Assembly (NCBI GenBank): GCA_947452005.1
Contig: CANGBC010000010.1
Coordinates: 1-64,000, forward strand
From: Beijerinckiaceae bacterium
GTDB taxonomy: Bacteria; Pseudomonadota; Alphaproteobacteria; Rhizobiales; Beijerinckiaceae
Direction of reading: 5' to 3'
DNA: 64,000 nt
Below, piece by piece: positions 1 to 9,078 of the stretch (positions are counted from its first letter, which is position 1; each line of letters begins with the position of its first letter). The notes beneath the pieces are model-generated. The model ran no database searches. It saw only the letters and a program-made list of their open reading frames with translations, and was not told the origin of the DNA. Made by a program: the position numbers and the translations under genes.

Positions 1-167
1 AGGGCATAGCCCTTGGCGCTCGGGAACCATGGACGCCACTGCCAAACGAGGAAGTGAGCGACCAACGCAACGATGATGTAGCCGATCGTGTAGGTCATGA
101 AGAAAGAGTGATACTCTTTCGCCTCCTCACTGGTCAGCCCCGTTACGGACATATGATTTTCAGCCAT
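1..167 (-). CDS. pufB: Light-harvesting 1 (B870) beta subunit, 3' end cut by window edge
   Basis: Short membrane polypeptide that binds bacteriochlorophyll in the LH1 ring around the reaction centre. The 55 visible residues have a polar N-terminus, one transmembrane helix (about residues 26-44) and the family signature AHFLVWQWRPWF, with His38 as the expected axial ligand of the bacteriochlorophyll. The ATG follows a strong GGAGG ribosome site at about 6 nt spacing. It is the last visible gene of the crtEF-bchCXYZ-pufQB run; pufA, pufL and pufM would be expected beyond position 1. Only the last few codons are missing. Confidence 0.95.
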   Translation of the reverse strand, partial: MAENHMSVTGLTSEEAKEYHSFFMTYTIGYIIVALVAHFLVWQWRPWFPSAKGYA

Positions 168-199
168 TATAAACCTCCGCTGCATGCCTTGCGGCTGCG

Positions 200-218
200 C
201 CGCGCACCTCCCGCGCGG
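200..218 (-). promoter_or_regulatory. GC-rich hairpin in the pufQ-pufB gap
   Basis: The 121-bp gap between pufQ and pufB holds a 6-bp perfect stem (CCGCGC/GCGCGG) with a 7-nt loop, about 33 bp upstream of the pufB start. Structured RNA near puf genes is known to set segment stability in related bacteria. Here that role is inference. I see no PpsR-type palindrome in this gap. Confidence 0.3.
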
Positions 219-288
219 CTGGGACATTACCGGGTACTTGAGATACACGGCACTTCGCCCGCTCAAGACAGGCGAAACTTGAAACTCT

Positions 289-501
289 TCAGCCCATGAA
301 GACCATCGGAATGGTCGCACCCGCGAGTGCTTTTGCATGTGTGTAGAGTGAGAGCTGACCATGCGTGCCCGCCTGCCCTGCAAGGCGCAGAGCAAAGGCC
401 GCAACAAGAAAGAGAGGGAAGCCAGCCAAAAACATCAGCCGATATTGCCGACGTGTGGCGCGCTCGCGCGAATGACGTGATTCATTCATGACAAGGCTCA
501 T
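289..501 (-). CDS. pufQ: PufQ, small membrane protein linked to bacteriochlorophyll supply
   Basis: Seventy residues with a basic N-terminal stretch followed by one hydrophobic helix (about residues 22-40, [20 protein letters not shown]), the recognisable core of the PufQ family. PufQ is reported to promote bacteriochlorophyll formation or delivery to the antenna and reaction-centre proteins. The ATG overlaps the bchZ stop codon (ATGA), so translation is probably coupled. An upstream in-frame ATG would lie inside bchZ and was not used. Its position between bchZ and pufB is the classical one. Confidence 0.88.
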   Translation of the reverse strand: MSLVMNESRHSRERATRRQYRLMFLAGFPLFLVAAFALRLAGQAGTHGQLSLYTHAKALAGATIPMVFMG

Positions 502-1952
502 GACGGGCTCCCTTGGAAAATGGTTTCGCGTGCCTTCTGCACACAAGCTTCGGTGACAATCTCCGCACCGCTTCCACGCGCATGGCGCTCGGCGGCATCA
601 CGCAAGCGGCGTGCAGCGGAAATGCGCACGAGCACGGGGCTCTGTGCGAGAACGGAATCAAGAAGTGCCTGGGCTTCGGCATCCCACGGCAACTCGGCCT
701 CAAGCCGCGACGGTGTGGCCTCGATCTTGTCGAGATCAGCGGCCAGCGGAAGAATATTGAACAGCGCATCAAACAGGCCGTTACAAACTTCCTGAATGAG
801 ATAGACCGCGCCCGAATAGCCCATGAAAGGCGTACCCGTGTGGCGGCGAATGATCGCGCCGGGGAAGGACGCCGGAATAAACATGCCGCGTCCGCCAGCT
901 TCCTGCAGATACATGCGCTCGTTAAACGAGCCAAAGAGGATCAGCGGCGTCTTGGCGCGAATGTCATTGCGCACGGTCTGGTTGTCAGGCTTCACGCCTG
1001 CGCGACGCGAGACTGCAAACTGGCAGGGCAGACCCATTTCTTCTTCGAGGAAATGACGCACGCCGCGCGTGTAGGTTTCGCTCGCCACAATGCCGAAAGC
1101 GGCGGTGCCGAAGAAATCCTGCGTCACAGAGCGCCACAGATCCCACAGCGGCTTGATCGTCGTGTGCTTCTCGCGCGCGATGAACGGCTGCGGGTCGATG
1201 CCCAGCAGCTCACCCAAAGTGGTGAGGAATTTTGTTGTCGAATGCAGGCCAATCGGGGCTTGCAGCCACGGACGCTCAAGCGTCTCGCAAAGCAGCGAGC
1301 CAAATTCGCGATACATACAAATGTTGACTTCGGCATCTGCCAGCTTGGCGACATCGGCGAGATGGCTGCCCATCGGGAAGACCATATTGATCTCGCAGCC
1401 AATGCCCTCAACCATGCGCTTGATCTCGGCAAGATCAGACGGCGTGTTGAACGTGCCATAGATCGGGCCAATGATATTGACGCGCGGCTTGGCGCCTTCC
1501 TTGCGCGGCTTCACCTTTGGCACGCGCTTGGCGCCATATTCTTTCCAGAGCCAGACAAGCGCGCGATCAGCGCTCTGCCATTGGTCTTCGTCGATCGTGC
1601 GCGGCAAGAAACGCTGGATGGATGTGCCTTCCGGCGTGGCACCGCCACCGATCATTTCGGCAATCGAGCCCGTCACAACCACGCTCGGCAAATGCGGATC
1701 CAGCGTGCCGTGCGCACGCTTCATGGCGCCTTCTGTGCCGTGCTGGGCGAGTTCTTCTTCGCCCAAGCCAGTCACCACCACCGGCAATTCATGCGGCGGC
1801 AGCGCGTCGGTGTAATGCAACACGGCCGTGACAGGCAGATTCTCGCAACCCACCGGGCCATCGACGATGACCTGCAGCCCCTTGATGGCGCTGAACGCAT
1901 AGACGGCGCCCCAATAGCCACCAGCTCTGTCGTGATCGAGGATCAGCGTCAT
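498..1952 (-). CDS. bchZ: Chlorophyllide a reductase subunit BchZ
   Basis: Catalytic-component subunit of chlorophyllide a oxidoreductase (COR), the nitrogenase-like enzyme that reduces ring B (C7-C8) of chlorin to the bacteriochlorin. It is 484 residues long, full length for the family. The N-terminus has the NifK-like start with Cys36 (VGCEN), expected to help ligate the [4Fe-4S] cluster shared with BchY. The start codon overlaps the bchY stop, and the stop overlaps the pufQ start. It works with BchX (ATP-dependent electron donor) and BchY. Confidence 0.97.
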   Translation of the reverse strand: MTLILDHDRAGGYWGAVYAFSAIKGLQVIVDGPVGCENLPVTAVLHYTDALPPHELPVVVTGLGEEELAQHGTEGAMKRAHGTLDPHLPSVVVTGSIAEMIGGGATPEGTSIQRFLPRTIDEDQWQSADRALVWLWKEYGAKRVPKVKPRKEGAKPRVNIIGPIYGTFNTPSDLAEIKRMVEGIGCEINMVFPMGSHLADVAKLADAEVNICMYREFGSLLCETLERPWLQAPIGLHSTTKFLTTLGELLGIDPQPFIAREKHTTIKPLWDLWRSVTQDFFGTAAFGIVASETYTRGVRHFLEEEMGLPCQFAVSRRAGVKPDNQTVRNDIRAKTPLILFGSFNERMYLQEAGGRGMFIPASFPGAIIRRHTGTPFMGYSGAVYLIQEVCNGLFDALFNILPLAADLDKIEATPSRLEAELPWDAEAQALLDSVLAQSPVLVRISAARRLRDAAERHARGSGAEIVTEACVQKARETIFQGSPS

Positions 1953-3460
1953 CAGACGGGCTCCTCTGTATGTTTGGCGGCGGCTGCCTTTTCCATCTTG
2001 CGCTTGAACGCATCACGGAATTCGGGGCGAGCCTTGGGCGCATCCTGCCAGACACCGGACGTGTCGCCTGTGCCCACGCCTTCAAAGAAGTCGCGCATCG
2101 TGTCCATGCGGGCTTTGCCAGCAATGGCCGCATTGACCACTTGCGCAAGAGAGCCAGCACCGGCCGGCCCAAACAGCGGACGCGCCGACACAAGATTGGT
2201 GAAATAGAGCGAGGGCGTGCCAGCCTCTTTGGCTTTTTGCACAACCGGCGTTGTGCCGATAGCGAGATCAGGCTGATATTCCTTGATCGCTGCAAGATCC
2301 TGTTCGAGCGAGGCACGGTAGACCACCTGCACGCCTTTGGCTTCGAGCCATTCGCGATCAGCATCCGACCATTGCGTGCGCGCGCACGCTGTGCCGACAT
2401 AACGCACATCCGCACCACTCTCGACGAGCACGCGCGCGACCAGAAGTTCGGAACCTTCATAGCCCGACAAAGTGATGCGGCCCTTCACCGGGGTCGCAGA
2501 CAGCGCGCCACGAATGGCGGGAATGAATTTGTTCTTGGCCGCGTCAATCTTGTCTTGGCCAACGTTGCAAGACGCACCAATCGCCTGCAGCCAGGCTTCC
2601 GTGCCGTCAGCGCCGACCGGACCCGAGCCAACAACCTTGCGCCCAGCGGCTTCAAACTCACGGATCGAGGCTTTGTAGAAAGGATGGATCGCAGCCACCG
2701 TCGCGCAATCAAGCGCTGAATAAAGCTCACGCCATTCGCGCACAGGTACAACCGGACCAGCTGCAAGCCCCATGGGCTCGAGCATGGCGCCAATGCCCAT
2801 CGGATCGGCGGGGAACATTTCTCCCAGAAGCGTGATCGTCGGGCGAGCGCTGCGGCCCGCACGCGGTGCCGCGACTGGCCCCTGCTCGGCTTCATGGCGC
2901 GCATAATTCAGCATGGCGCCGGAGAGAACATCCTTGGCCTCTGCATGCGTCGGCACGCCAAAGCCCGGCACGTCAATGCCAACAATGCGCACACCATTGA
3001 TCTCTTTTGGCAGCAATTGCAGCGGCACGCCAGAGGCTGTGGGCACGCAGAGATTGGTGACGATGATCGTGTCGTAAAGCGCGGGATCTGCCATTTCAAA
3101 GACAGCCGCGCGAATGTCTTCGAACAATTTGCCCGTGACGAGTGTCTCGGAATTGAACGGCACATAACCAACCGTGCGCTTTGCACCATAGAAATGCGAT
3201 GTGAAGGTCAGGCCATACACGCAGCAAGCGGAGCCCGAGAGAATCGTCGCGGTGCGGCGCATGCGCAGACCCACGCGCAAAGACCCGAAAGCCGGGCACA
3301 TGCTTTGGGGCTGATCATGCGGACCTTTGGGATAATCCTGAGCCAAACGATCAAGCATCTCACTCTTGCCAGCGGCTTCAGCCGCACGGCGCATCTCATC
3401 TGCTCCGGCATGACAGCCAGAAAGCGTCTCGATTTTGGAGGGCGAGATGATTTCGTTCAT
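1952..3460 (-). CDS. bchY: Chlorophyllide a reductase subunit BchY
   Basis: NifD/BchN-like subunit of chlorophyllide a oxidoreductase, 502 residues. Cysteines expected to bind the inter-subunit iron-sulfur cluster are visible at Cys55 (CPAFGSL), Cys79-80 (SACCVYG) and Cys138 (NLCVPTASG). The gene starts 3 bp after the bchX stop and ends on the bchZ start, so XYZ are one translational unit. The first ATG (MNEIIS) suits the spacing. No sign of damage. Confidence 0.97.
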   Translation of the reverse strand: MNEIISPSKIETLSGCHAGADEMRRAAEAAGKSEMLDRLAQDYPKGPHDQPQSMCPAFGSLRVGLRMRRTATILSGSACCVYGLTFTSHFYGAKRTVGYVPFNSETLVTGKLFEDIRAAVFEMADPALYDTIIVTNLCVPTASGVPLQLLPKEINGVRIVGIDVPGFGVPTHAEAKDVLSGAMLNYARHEAEQGPVAAPRAGRSARPTITLLGEMFPADPMGIGAMLEPMGLAAGPVVPVREWRELYSALDCATVAAIHPFYKASIREFEAAGRKVVGSGPVGADGTEAWLQAIGASCNVGQDKIDAAKNKFIPAIRGALSATPVKGRITLSGYEGSELLVARVLVESGADVRYVGTACARTQWSDADREWLEAKGVQVVYRASLEQDLAAIKEYQPDLAIGTTPVVQKAKEAGTPSLYFTNLVSARPLFGPAGAGSLAQVVNAAIAGKARMDTMRDFFEGVGTGDTSGVWQDAPKARPEFRDAFKRKMEKAAAAKHTEEPV

Positions 3461-3463
3461 CGC

Positions 3464-4474
3464 TTACACCGTGTCGTAAACGACTTCGAGGGACGGCTTA
3501 TGCGTGATCGTGCCACCGCACATGTCTTCAGCGGTTGCCGGTTGCAGCACGACGTCGCGACCGACCGTCTCACTGGCAAACAGGCCAAGCAATTCATCCT
3601 GCGTCAAAGGCACCGGGCGCACGGGCGGCGCATCGGCAACATTCTGCGCGAGCTCTTCGAACAGCGAGGCCCATTGCGTATCGGGTCGGCCAATGATTTC
3701 GTAATTCGCGCTCTTGCGGCGAATGTCTTCATCGGCCGGAATGGCGGCCAAAACCGGAATGCCAGCCGCCGCCGCGAAAGCCTGCGCTTCGCCGGTATGA
3801 TCATCCTTGTTGATGACCATGCCCGCCACACCGACATTGCCGCCGAGCTTGCGGAAATATTCCACGGCCGAGCAAACATTGTTGGCGACGTAAAGCGATT
3901 GCAGATCGTTCGAGCCGACCACAATCACCTTCTGGCACATGTCACGTGCAATCGGCAGACCAAAGCCGCCGCAAACCACGTCGCCCAGGAAGTCGAGCAG
4001 AACGTAGTCAAAGCCCCATTCATGGAAGCCGAGCTTTTCGAGCAATTCAAAGCCGTGGATAATGCCGCGTCCGCCGCAACCGCGACCAACTTCCGGGCCA
4101 CCCAGTTCCATCGCAAAGACGCCGTCGCGCTTGAAGCAGACGTCGCCGATCTTCACTTCATCGCCAGCCAGTTTTTTCTTGGACGATGTTTCGATGATGG
4201 TCGGGCAGGCGCGACCACCAAACAGAAGCGATGTCGTGTCGCTCTTGGGGTCGCAGCCGATCAGCAGAACGCGTTTGCCCTGCTGGGCCATCATGTAAGA
4301 GAGATTGGCGAGTGTGAAGCTCTTGCCAATGCCGCCCTTGCCATAGATGGCAATGATCTGTGTTTCTTTTTTCACCGGGCCCGTATGGGGCGCATCGGGT
4401 TCGATCGAGGCCTCATGGCGAAGCGCCGCATCAGCAGCATGCTGCATCGTGCCGTTTGTCGCATTCATTGGCAT
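3464..4474 (-). CDS. bchX: Chlorophyllide a reductase iron protein BchX
   Basis: NifH-like ATPase that passes electrons to BchYZ during reduction of the chlorin B ring. The P-loop GKGGIGKS lies at residues 45-52. The two cysteines that bridge a [4Fe-4S] cluster between subunits are Cys133 (GRGCGGRG) and Cys168 (VVCGGF). At 336 residues it is full length, with the roughly 35-residue N-terminal extension common in BchX. It overlaps bchC by 10 nt. A GGAGG site sits 2 nt before the first ATG and 8 nt before a second in-frame ATG at 4468, so the true start may be 4468. Confidence 0.97.
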   Translation of the reverse strand: MPMNATNGTMQHAADAALRHEASIEPDAPHTGPVKKETQIIAIYGKGGIGKSFTLANLSYMMAQQGKRVLLIGCDPKSDTTSLLFGGRACPTIIETSSKKKLAGDEVKIGDVCFKRDGVFAMELGGPEVGRGCGGRGIIHGFELLEKLGFHEWGFDYVLLDFLGDVVCGGFGLPIARDMCQKVIVVGSNDLQSLYVANNVCSAVEYFRKLGGNVGVAGMVINKDDHTGEAQAFAAAAGIPVLAAIPADEDIRRKSANYEIIGRPDTQWASLFEELAQNVADAPPVRPVPLTQDELLGLFASETVGRDVVLQPATAEDMCGGTITHKPSLEVVYDTV

Positions 4475-5409
4475 GTCCTCCAGTCCAGCACCATTTTCAG
4501 GCAGGACGAATCCTCGAAAGCAGTTCGATAAGCTTCATCCGCTGCGGCGGCTTCGCGCCTGTGCGTGATCAGTCCAGAAAGCAAGAGTGCGCGCGCGTTG
4601 AGCAAGCGCTGCACGTCTGCAAGATCTTGGGGTTGCCATTCAGCGGCGACGCGCAAACGAATCTCGCGCATGAAGGCCGGAACGAAATTAAAAGACGGAC
4701 GCTCGTCGTAGAATCCGGCGAGAACAATCTCGCCGCCGCGTGCAACACGCGAAATGAGCGTGTCAATCAAAGCGGCATCGCCGCTCGCATCATAGATGGA
4801 TGCGTAATCGCGACGCTCGTCTTGCGCTGGATCAATGACGGCATAGCCAAAATCACCGACACGTCGTGTCGCATCAACATCCCAAACGGTGGGAGCAGCA
4901 TGACCATGTGCGATGGTGAGACGTGCAAGCAAGCGGCCAAGTGCGCCGTGACCAATAATCAGTTCAGGTGCGCGCGCACCTTGTGCACCAAGCGCATGTT
5001 GCGCCGTCGCAGCAAGTGCGAGCAACACGCCGTCCTGCGCCGCGCATTCGGTGCCAAGCAAGGCAACACGATGTGAAGGTGTGATGATGCGACGCGCCGC
5101 GCCACCAAAAAGCCCACGCACATCTTTGTAGCAATTGGCGCCAGGCACGAAGACGCGCTGGCCGATGAATGTCTGTGCTGATGATCCGGCATCAACAACG
5201 GTGCCGACCGATTCGTAACCCGGCACCAGCGGATAACCCATGCCCGGGAAAGCCGGCATGCGCCCGTCCCACAGGAGGCGTTCCGTACCGGCGCTGACGC
5301 CGCTCCATTCCACATCAACCACAACGTCTCCGTCGCCCGGCGGATTTAATCCGATCCGGTCGAGGCGAAGCTCACGGGGAGCCTGCATGACGATGGCGAG
5401 CGTATTCAT
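4465..5409 (-). CDS. bchC: Bacteriochlorophyllide (hydroxyethyl) dehydrogenase BchC
   Basis: Medium-chain dehydrogenase that oxidises the C3 1-hydroxyethyl group to acetyl, a late step of bacteriochlorophyll a synthesis. The chosen start (MNTLAIVMQAP) matches the usual N-terminus and gives 314 residues. A longer reading from 5451 would start beside the PpsR operator and was not preferred. The Rossmann segment GHGALGRLLARL is visible. It opens the bchCXYZ-puf part of the operon and has its own PpsR-controlled promoter region just upstream. Confidence 0.93.
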   Translation of the reverse strand: MNTLAIVMQAPRELRLDRIGLNPPGDGDVVVDVEWSGVSAGTERLLWDGRMPAFPGMGYPLVPGYESVGTVVDAGSSAQTFIGQRVFVPGANCYKDVRGLFGGAARRIITPSHRVALLGTECAAQDGVLLALAATAQHALGAQGARAPELIIGHGALGRLLARLTIAHGHAAPTVWDVDATRRVGDFGYAVIDPAQDERRDYASIYDASGDAALIDTLISRVARGGEIVLAGFYDERPSFNFVPAFMREIRLRVAAEWQPQDLADVQRLLNARALLLSGLITHRREAAAADEAYRTAFEDSSCLKMVLDWRTCQ

Positions 5410-5454
5410 GGCTCGGGGCACTCTGGGGCGCGGAGAAACTGCTCCGCTCATGTG

Positions 5455-5498
5455 TGTCAGTAAAGCATGACAAAAATAAGTGTCAAGGAAGCTTTACG
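5455..5498. promoter_or_regulatory. Tandem PpsR/CrtJ operator upstream of bchC
   Basis: Box 1 at 5455-5472 is a perfect TGT-N12-ACA (TGTCAGTAAAGCATGACA). Box 2 at 5481-5498 is TGT-N12-ACG, one mismatch from consensus. They are separated by 8 bp, the spacing known for cooperative CrtJ/PpsR binding at bchC promoters of purple bacteria. Box 2 reaches to within 1 bp of the crtF stop codon. No ppsR gene lies in this window. Confidence 0.85.
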
Positions 5499-5499
5499 G

Positions 5500-6600
5500 T
5501 TAGTGACGGGCTTCGATCACACTCACCAGCAGGGGCCGAGGGGTGGGAATACGCCGCGTCGAGCTGAAGCCGGCGGCCTTGAGCATGGCCTCAATTTCCT
5601 CAGCCGGACGGGGTCGGCCCGACCCCATGGCCAGAAGGTAAAAGCCGAAATAGGCATCGCCCATGGCCTGCGCATCACGTGCTCCGGCCATAGGTTCGGC
5701 AATCACCAGCCGCCCGCCTGGCGCCAGAGACGCATGGATTTTCCTGAGCAACGCCTTTGCCTTATCGTCATCGTGGTCGTGCAATACGCGCACAAGTGAC
5801 ATGACATCGGCACCCTGTGGCAGGCCACCGGCATAGAAATCCCCGCCCTGCCCTTTGGCGCGGCCAGCCAGCCCTTCGGCTTCAAAACGGGCCTGTGCGC
5901 GGGCAGCAACGGCGGGCAGATCGAAGACGGTGACAGAGAGCCCCGGCCAGCGCCGCGCCGCCTCGGCGGCAAAGCTGCCCTCCCCGCCACCGATATCCAC
6001 AAGCTGGCGCGCATCAGCAAAATTGACGACGTCGAGCACATCTTGGCGGACCAAAGTCTGCGATTCGCTCATCAGCTGGCTATAGGCGGCCACTTCATCG
6101 TTCTGAGTCTGCGCCCGATCAGGGTTACGCGCATAGGCCCAATATTGCTGAAGCCGCGTGGGCAGGCCCTGCCCGCGCAGCAGCGCCAGTGGATCGGCGA
6201 GATCAGCATAGAGCATGTTGTGATGGCGGATCATGGCCAGCGCGCCGGGATTGCCGAGCAATGCGGCCCCATGCTGGCCCAGACCAAAGCTCGCCGCACC
6301 ACGCGCCTCAAGAAGTCCTAGCGCCACAGCCGCGCGCAACAAGCGCAGGCTCGCGTCTTCGCTCAAATTCAGAAAGCGTGCGAGATCGCCTATCTCGCGC
6401 GGGCCTGCGCGCAAGTGTTCAAACAGATCGGTGACCACGCAAACATAGAGCACTTGCGAATAGACAAAGCCTGCACACAGATCAAAGACCTGTGCCGCAC
6501 GCTTGCGCGTGATCGCGCGTGTGAGTGGAAAACGCGCGGCAAAGGTCTGAAAGCGAGGATTCGCGAGCAGGTCGTTGCGCCAGTCACGCCAGTTTTTCAT
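5500..6600 (-). CDS. crtF: Hydroxyneurosporene/demethylspheroidene O-methyltransferase CrtF
   Basis: SAM-dependent enzyme that methylates the tertiary C1 hydroxyl of acyclic carotenoids in the spirilloxanthin/spheroidene pathway. It is 366 residues long. The N-terminal half is the helical dimerisation/winged-helix region of plant-type O-methyltransferases. The SAM loop VDIGGGEG is at residues 201-208, and LHDHDDDKA carries the expected catalytic-loop histidine region. It starts 9 bp after the crtE stop, forming the usual crtEF pair, and is read into bchC. Confidence 0.94.
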   Translation of the reverse strand: MKNWRDWRNDLLANPRFQTFAARFPLTRAITRKRAAQVFDLCAGFVYSQVLYVCVVTDLFEHLRAGPREIGDLARFLNLSEDASLRLLRAAVALGLLEARGAASFGLGQHGAALLGNPGALAMIRHHNMLYADLADPLALLRGQGLPTRLQQYWAYARNPDRAQTQNDEVAAYSQLMSESQTLVRQDVLDVVNFADARQLVDIGGGEGSFAAEAARRWPGLSVTVFDLPAVAARAQARFEAEGLAGRAKGQGGDFYAGGLPQGADVMSLVRVLHDHDDDKAKALLRKIHASLAPGGRLVIAEPMAGARDAQAMGDAYFGFYLLAMGSGRPRPAEEIEAMLKAAGFSSTRRIPTPRPLLVSVIEARH

Positions 6601-6609
6601 ATGGGAAAA

Positions 6610-7476
6610 TCAGGCTGCAGCTTGCGCCAGATCGGCGGGCAAAAAGCGCAAAGCTTCCTGCCGCACAAGGCCGCGCAGCTCTTGCACACGTGGGCATTGC
6701 GGAATCGAATCCACCGCCCGCTCGACAAGATCATTCAGCTTGTCGATGGCCCCACGCAAACCAAGCTCACGACACGCACTCGGGCGCATCAAAGCTTCGT
6801 CCTGTCCAATGGGCTTGCCGAGTTCCTGGGCATTGCCGGCGACATCGCGAATATCATCGGCGACCTGATAAGCTTCGCCCACCAATTCACCCAAAGCACG
6901 CCACGGCTCATAGGGAAGCGCGCAAGATGCTGCGCCCGCCATTGTGGCGGCTGAAAAGAGCGCGCCCGTTTTGGCGCGGTGATAGCGCGAGACGTCGACG
7001 CTGGGTTCACATTCCCACGCTTGGCCTGCACAAATGCCACCCGCAGCGCCCGTAGCGCGGCTGACGATGGTGGAAAGCGCGCCCAAGCGATGGGGCGCAC
7101 GTGCGGCACCTGAAGCCAGAGCTTCAAACGCCAGAACGATCAAAGCATCGCCTGAGAGAACCGCGAGCTGCTCGCCGAAAGCCTTATGAACAGAGGCCTT
7201 GCCGCGACGCTCATCGGCATTGTCGAAACAGGGCAAATCGTCGTGGACGAGGGAGGCGCAGTGCAGAAACTCAATGGCCGCCGCGGCGCCATCAACGACA
7301 CGCGGCTCGTCTTCACCACAGGCCCAGGCCACGGCCAGACAAAGCTTGGGGCGCAGACGAGCACCACCCGGAAACACTGCATAGCGCAGCGCTGCCGCTA
7401 ATTTAGGAGGGCAATCGGTCAAGACGCCTGCAAGCGCCTGTTCCAGCGTGAAATCAATCCGGCTCATGGCGTCCAT
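6610..7476 (-). CDS. crtE: Geranylgeranyl diphosphate synthase CrtE
   Basis: Short-chain trans-prenyltransferase that makes C20 GGPP for carotenoids and for the bacteriochlorophyll tail. The first aspartate-rich motif is DDLPCFDNAD and the second is DDIRD, both intact. About 288 residues from the ATG at 7476; an ATG at 7467 is equally possible. The gene is divergent from crtD across a 112-bp region with three PpsR boxes, so both directions are likely repressed together under oxygen. Confidence 0.95.
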   Translation of the reverse strand: MDAMSRIDFTLEQALAGVLTDCPPKLAAALRYAVFPGGARLRPKLCLAVAWACGEDEPRVVDGAAAAIEFLHCASLVHDDLPCFDNADERRGKASVHKAFGEQLAVLSGDALIVLAFEALASGAARAPHRLGALSTIVSRATGAAGGICAGQAWECEPSVDVSRYHRAKTGALFSAATMAGAASCALPYEPWRALGELVGEAYQVADDIRDVAGNAQELGKPIGQDEALMRPSACRELGLRGAIDKLNDLVERAVDSIPQCPRVQELRGLVRQEALRFLPADLAQAAA

Positions 7477-7495
7477 GGCTCGCCCCCATTGCCAA

Positions 7496-7565
7496 TGTCT
7501 CGGGCCTGTGACATTGAACACTGTCCATTATGCTGGACGCTTAGATCTGTTAAGTCAACCTGACA
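7496..7565. promoter_or_regulatory. Triple PpsR/CrtJ operator in the crtE-crtD divergent promoter
   Basis: Three TGT-N12-ACA-type boxes lie at 7496-7513 (perfect), 7522-7539 (TGT-N12-ACG, with arms TGTCC/GGACG) and 7548-7565 (perfect). Each pair is separated by exactly 8 bp, giving a 26-bp period. They fill the space between the crtE start (7476) and the crtD start (7589), so one array can control both directions. Confidence 0.85.
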
Positions 7566-7588
7566 GGTCGTCGGAAGCCGGGAGTACC

Positions 7589-9076
7589 ATGGCAAAAGAC
7601 CGGGTCATCGTGATCGGGGCGGGCATGGGTGGGCTTTCCGCCGCCCTCCTGCTGGCAGCGCGCGGGCTCGATGTCACCGTGCTGGAGCGTGCGGCCACGC
7701 CGGGCGGCAAAATGCGCCTCGTGATGGATGGCGACCACGCCATGGATGCAGGCCCCACCGTCTTCACGCTCAAACGCGTGTTCGAAGAGATCTTTCAGGC
7801 TGCCGGGCTCGATTTCGATGCGCATCTGCCCGTCACCCGTGCCAATATCCTCGCCCGCCATGCGTGGGATGCATCCAGCCGTTTCGATCTTTATGCCGAC
7901 ATGGATGCGTCAGCCGAGGCAGTGACGCGACTGGCCGGGGCAACCGAGGCACAAGGCTTTCGCAATTTCTGCGCAGAGGCCAAACGAATCTGGAAAACCG
8001 TCGAGGGCCCCGTTGTGCGCGCCGAGCGCGCGAGCCTCTTTGGCTTGATCAAAGGCGCTGGCCTGAAAGGCCTGCCTGATCTGCTCGCCACATCGCCATT
8101 CGAGAGCATGTGGCATGGTTTGGGGCGTCACTTCAAAGACAAGCGTCTGCACCAGTTGTTTGGACGTTACGCGACCTATTGCGGCTCCTCGCCCTTTCTC
8201 GCGCCCGCTACCCTCATGTTGATCGCCCATGTCGAACAAGATGGCGTGTGGATGGTCGAGGGCGGGATGCATGCTTTGGCACAGGCCTTTGCCAACGCTG
8301 CTGCGAGCAAGGGTGCGCAAATTCACTATCATGCGCATGTGCAAAATATCACACGCGAAGGAGCGAGCTTTCTCGTCAGCACGGCAACGGGCGAGACATA
8401 TACCGCCGACGACATCGTCTTCAACGGTGATGCGAATGCTTTGGCACAGGGCTTTCTGGGTGATAATCTGCGCACCGCTGCGCCAAAAGTCACTCAGGCG
8501 CAGCGCTCTTTATCAGCGCTCACTTGGACATGCGCAGCCCGCACGCATGGTTTCCCACTCGTGCGGCACAATGTTTTCTTCTCGAATGATTATCAGGCAG
8601 AATTCAAGGCGCTCAGCGCGGGGTCTATGAATTATGATCCGACCGTCTATCTCTGCGCGCAGGACCGTGGTGATGATGATAGCGCCAACGGGCAATCCGA
8701 ACGCTTCCTCGCCCTCATCAATGCGCCAGCTCTTGGCGACACAAAAACACTCTCCGACGCGGAGATCGACCTATGCATGACGCGAATGACAGACCGCATG
8801 GCAGCTTGCGGACTCACGATCGAGCGCACGCCAGAGCGCGCGCAGATCACCACGCCGACGGATTTCCATCGACTTTTCCCGGCCACGGGCGGCGCGATTT
8901 ATGGACGCCCGACACATGGCTGGCGGGCCACCTTCACGAGGCCGGGCATCAGGAGCCCCATTCCGCATTTGTATCTGACGGGGGGCAGCGTGCATCCGGG
9001 TGCGGGGATTCCGATGGCCGCGCTTTCGGGACTCACAGCCGCAGCCTGTATCATGCAGGACCGGATTTCGCGCTAG
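7589..9076 (+). CDS. crtD: Hydroxy/methoxyneurosporene (C3,4) desaturase CrtD
   Basis: FAD-dependent carotenoid desaturase introducing the C3,4 double bond into 1-hydroxy carotenoids. It is 495 residues long. The N-terminal dinucleotide fold VIVIGAGMGGLSAALLLAARG directly follows the start, and the C-terminal FAD signature region (YLTGGSVHPGAGIP) is intact. The ATG at 7589 has GGGAG about 7 nt upstream and matches the family N-terminus; a longer reading would run through the PpsR array. It is followed immediately by crtC. Confidence 0.93.
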   Translation: MAKDRVIVIGAGMGGLSAALLLAARGLDVTVLERAATPGGKMRLVMDGDHAMDAGPTVFTLKRVFEEIFQAAGLDFDAHLPVTRANILARHAWDASSRFDLYADMDASAEAVTRLAGATEAQGFRNFCAEAKRIWKTVEGPVVRAERASLFGLIKGAGLKGLPDLLATSPFESMWHGLGRHFKDKRLHQLFGRYATYCGSSPFLAPATLMLIAHVEQDGVWMVEGGMHALAQAFANAAASKGAQIHYHAHVQNITREGASFLVSTATGETYTADDIVFNGDANALAQGFLGDNLRTAAPKVTQAQRSLSALTWTCAARTHGFPLVRHNVFFSNDYQAEFKALSAGSMNYDPTVYLCAQDRGDDDSANGQSERFLALINAPALGDTKTLSDAEIDLCMTRMTDRMAACGLTIERTPERAQITTPTDFHRLFPATGGAIYGRPTHGWRATFTRPGIRSPIPHLYLTGGSVHPGAGIPMAALSGLTAAACIMQDRISR

Positions 9077-9078
9077 AT

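Noticed and set aside
513-2207. Long plus-strand open frame of 564 codons opposite bchZ/bchY
   Set aside because: It is the antisense shadow of high-GC coding sequence; the product is Arg/His-rich without any domain, and bchZ and bchY are certain.
2894-4531. Plus-strand open frame of 545 codons opposite bchY/bchX
   Set aside because: Antisense shadow of well-conserved genes; no ribosome site or recognisable domain.
8773-9078. Extension of crtC to an ATG at 8773
   Set aside because: It would overlap crtD by 300 bp and adds no conserved residues; the family N-terminus begins near the GTG at 9079.
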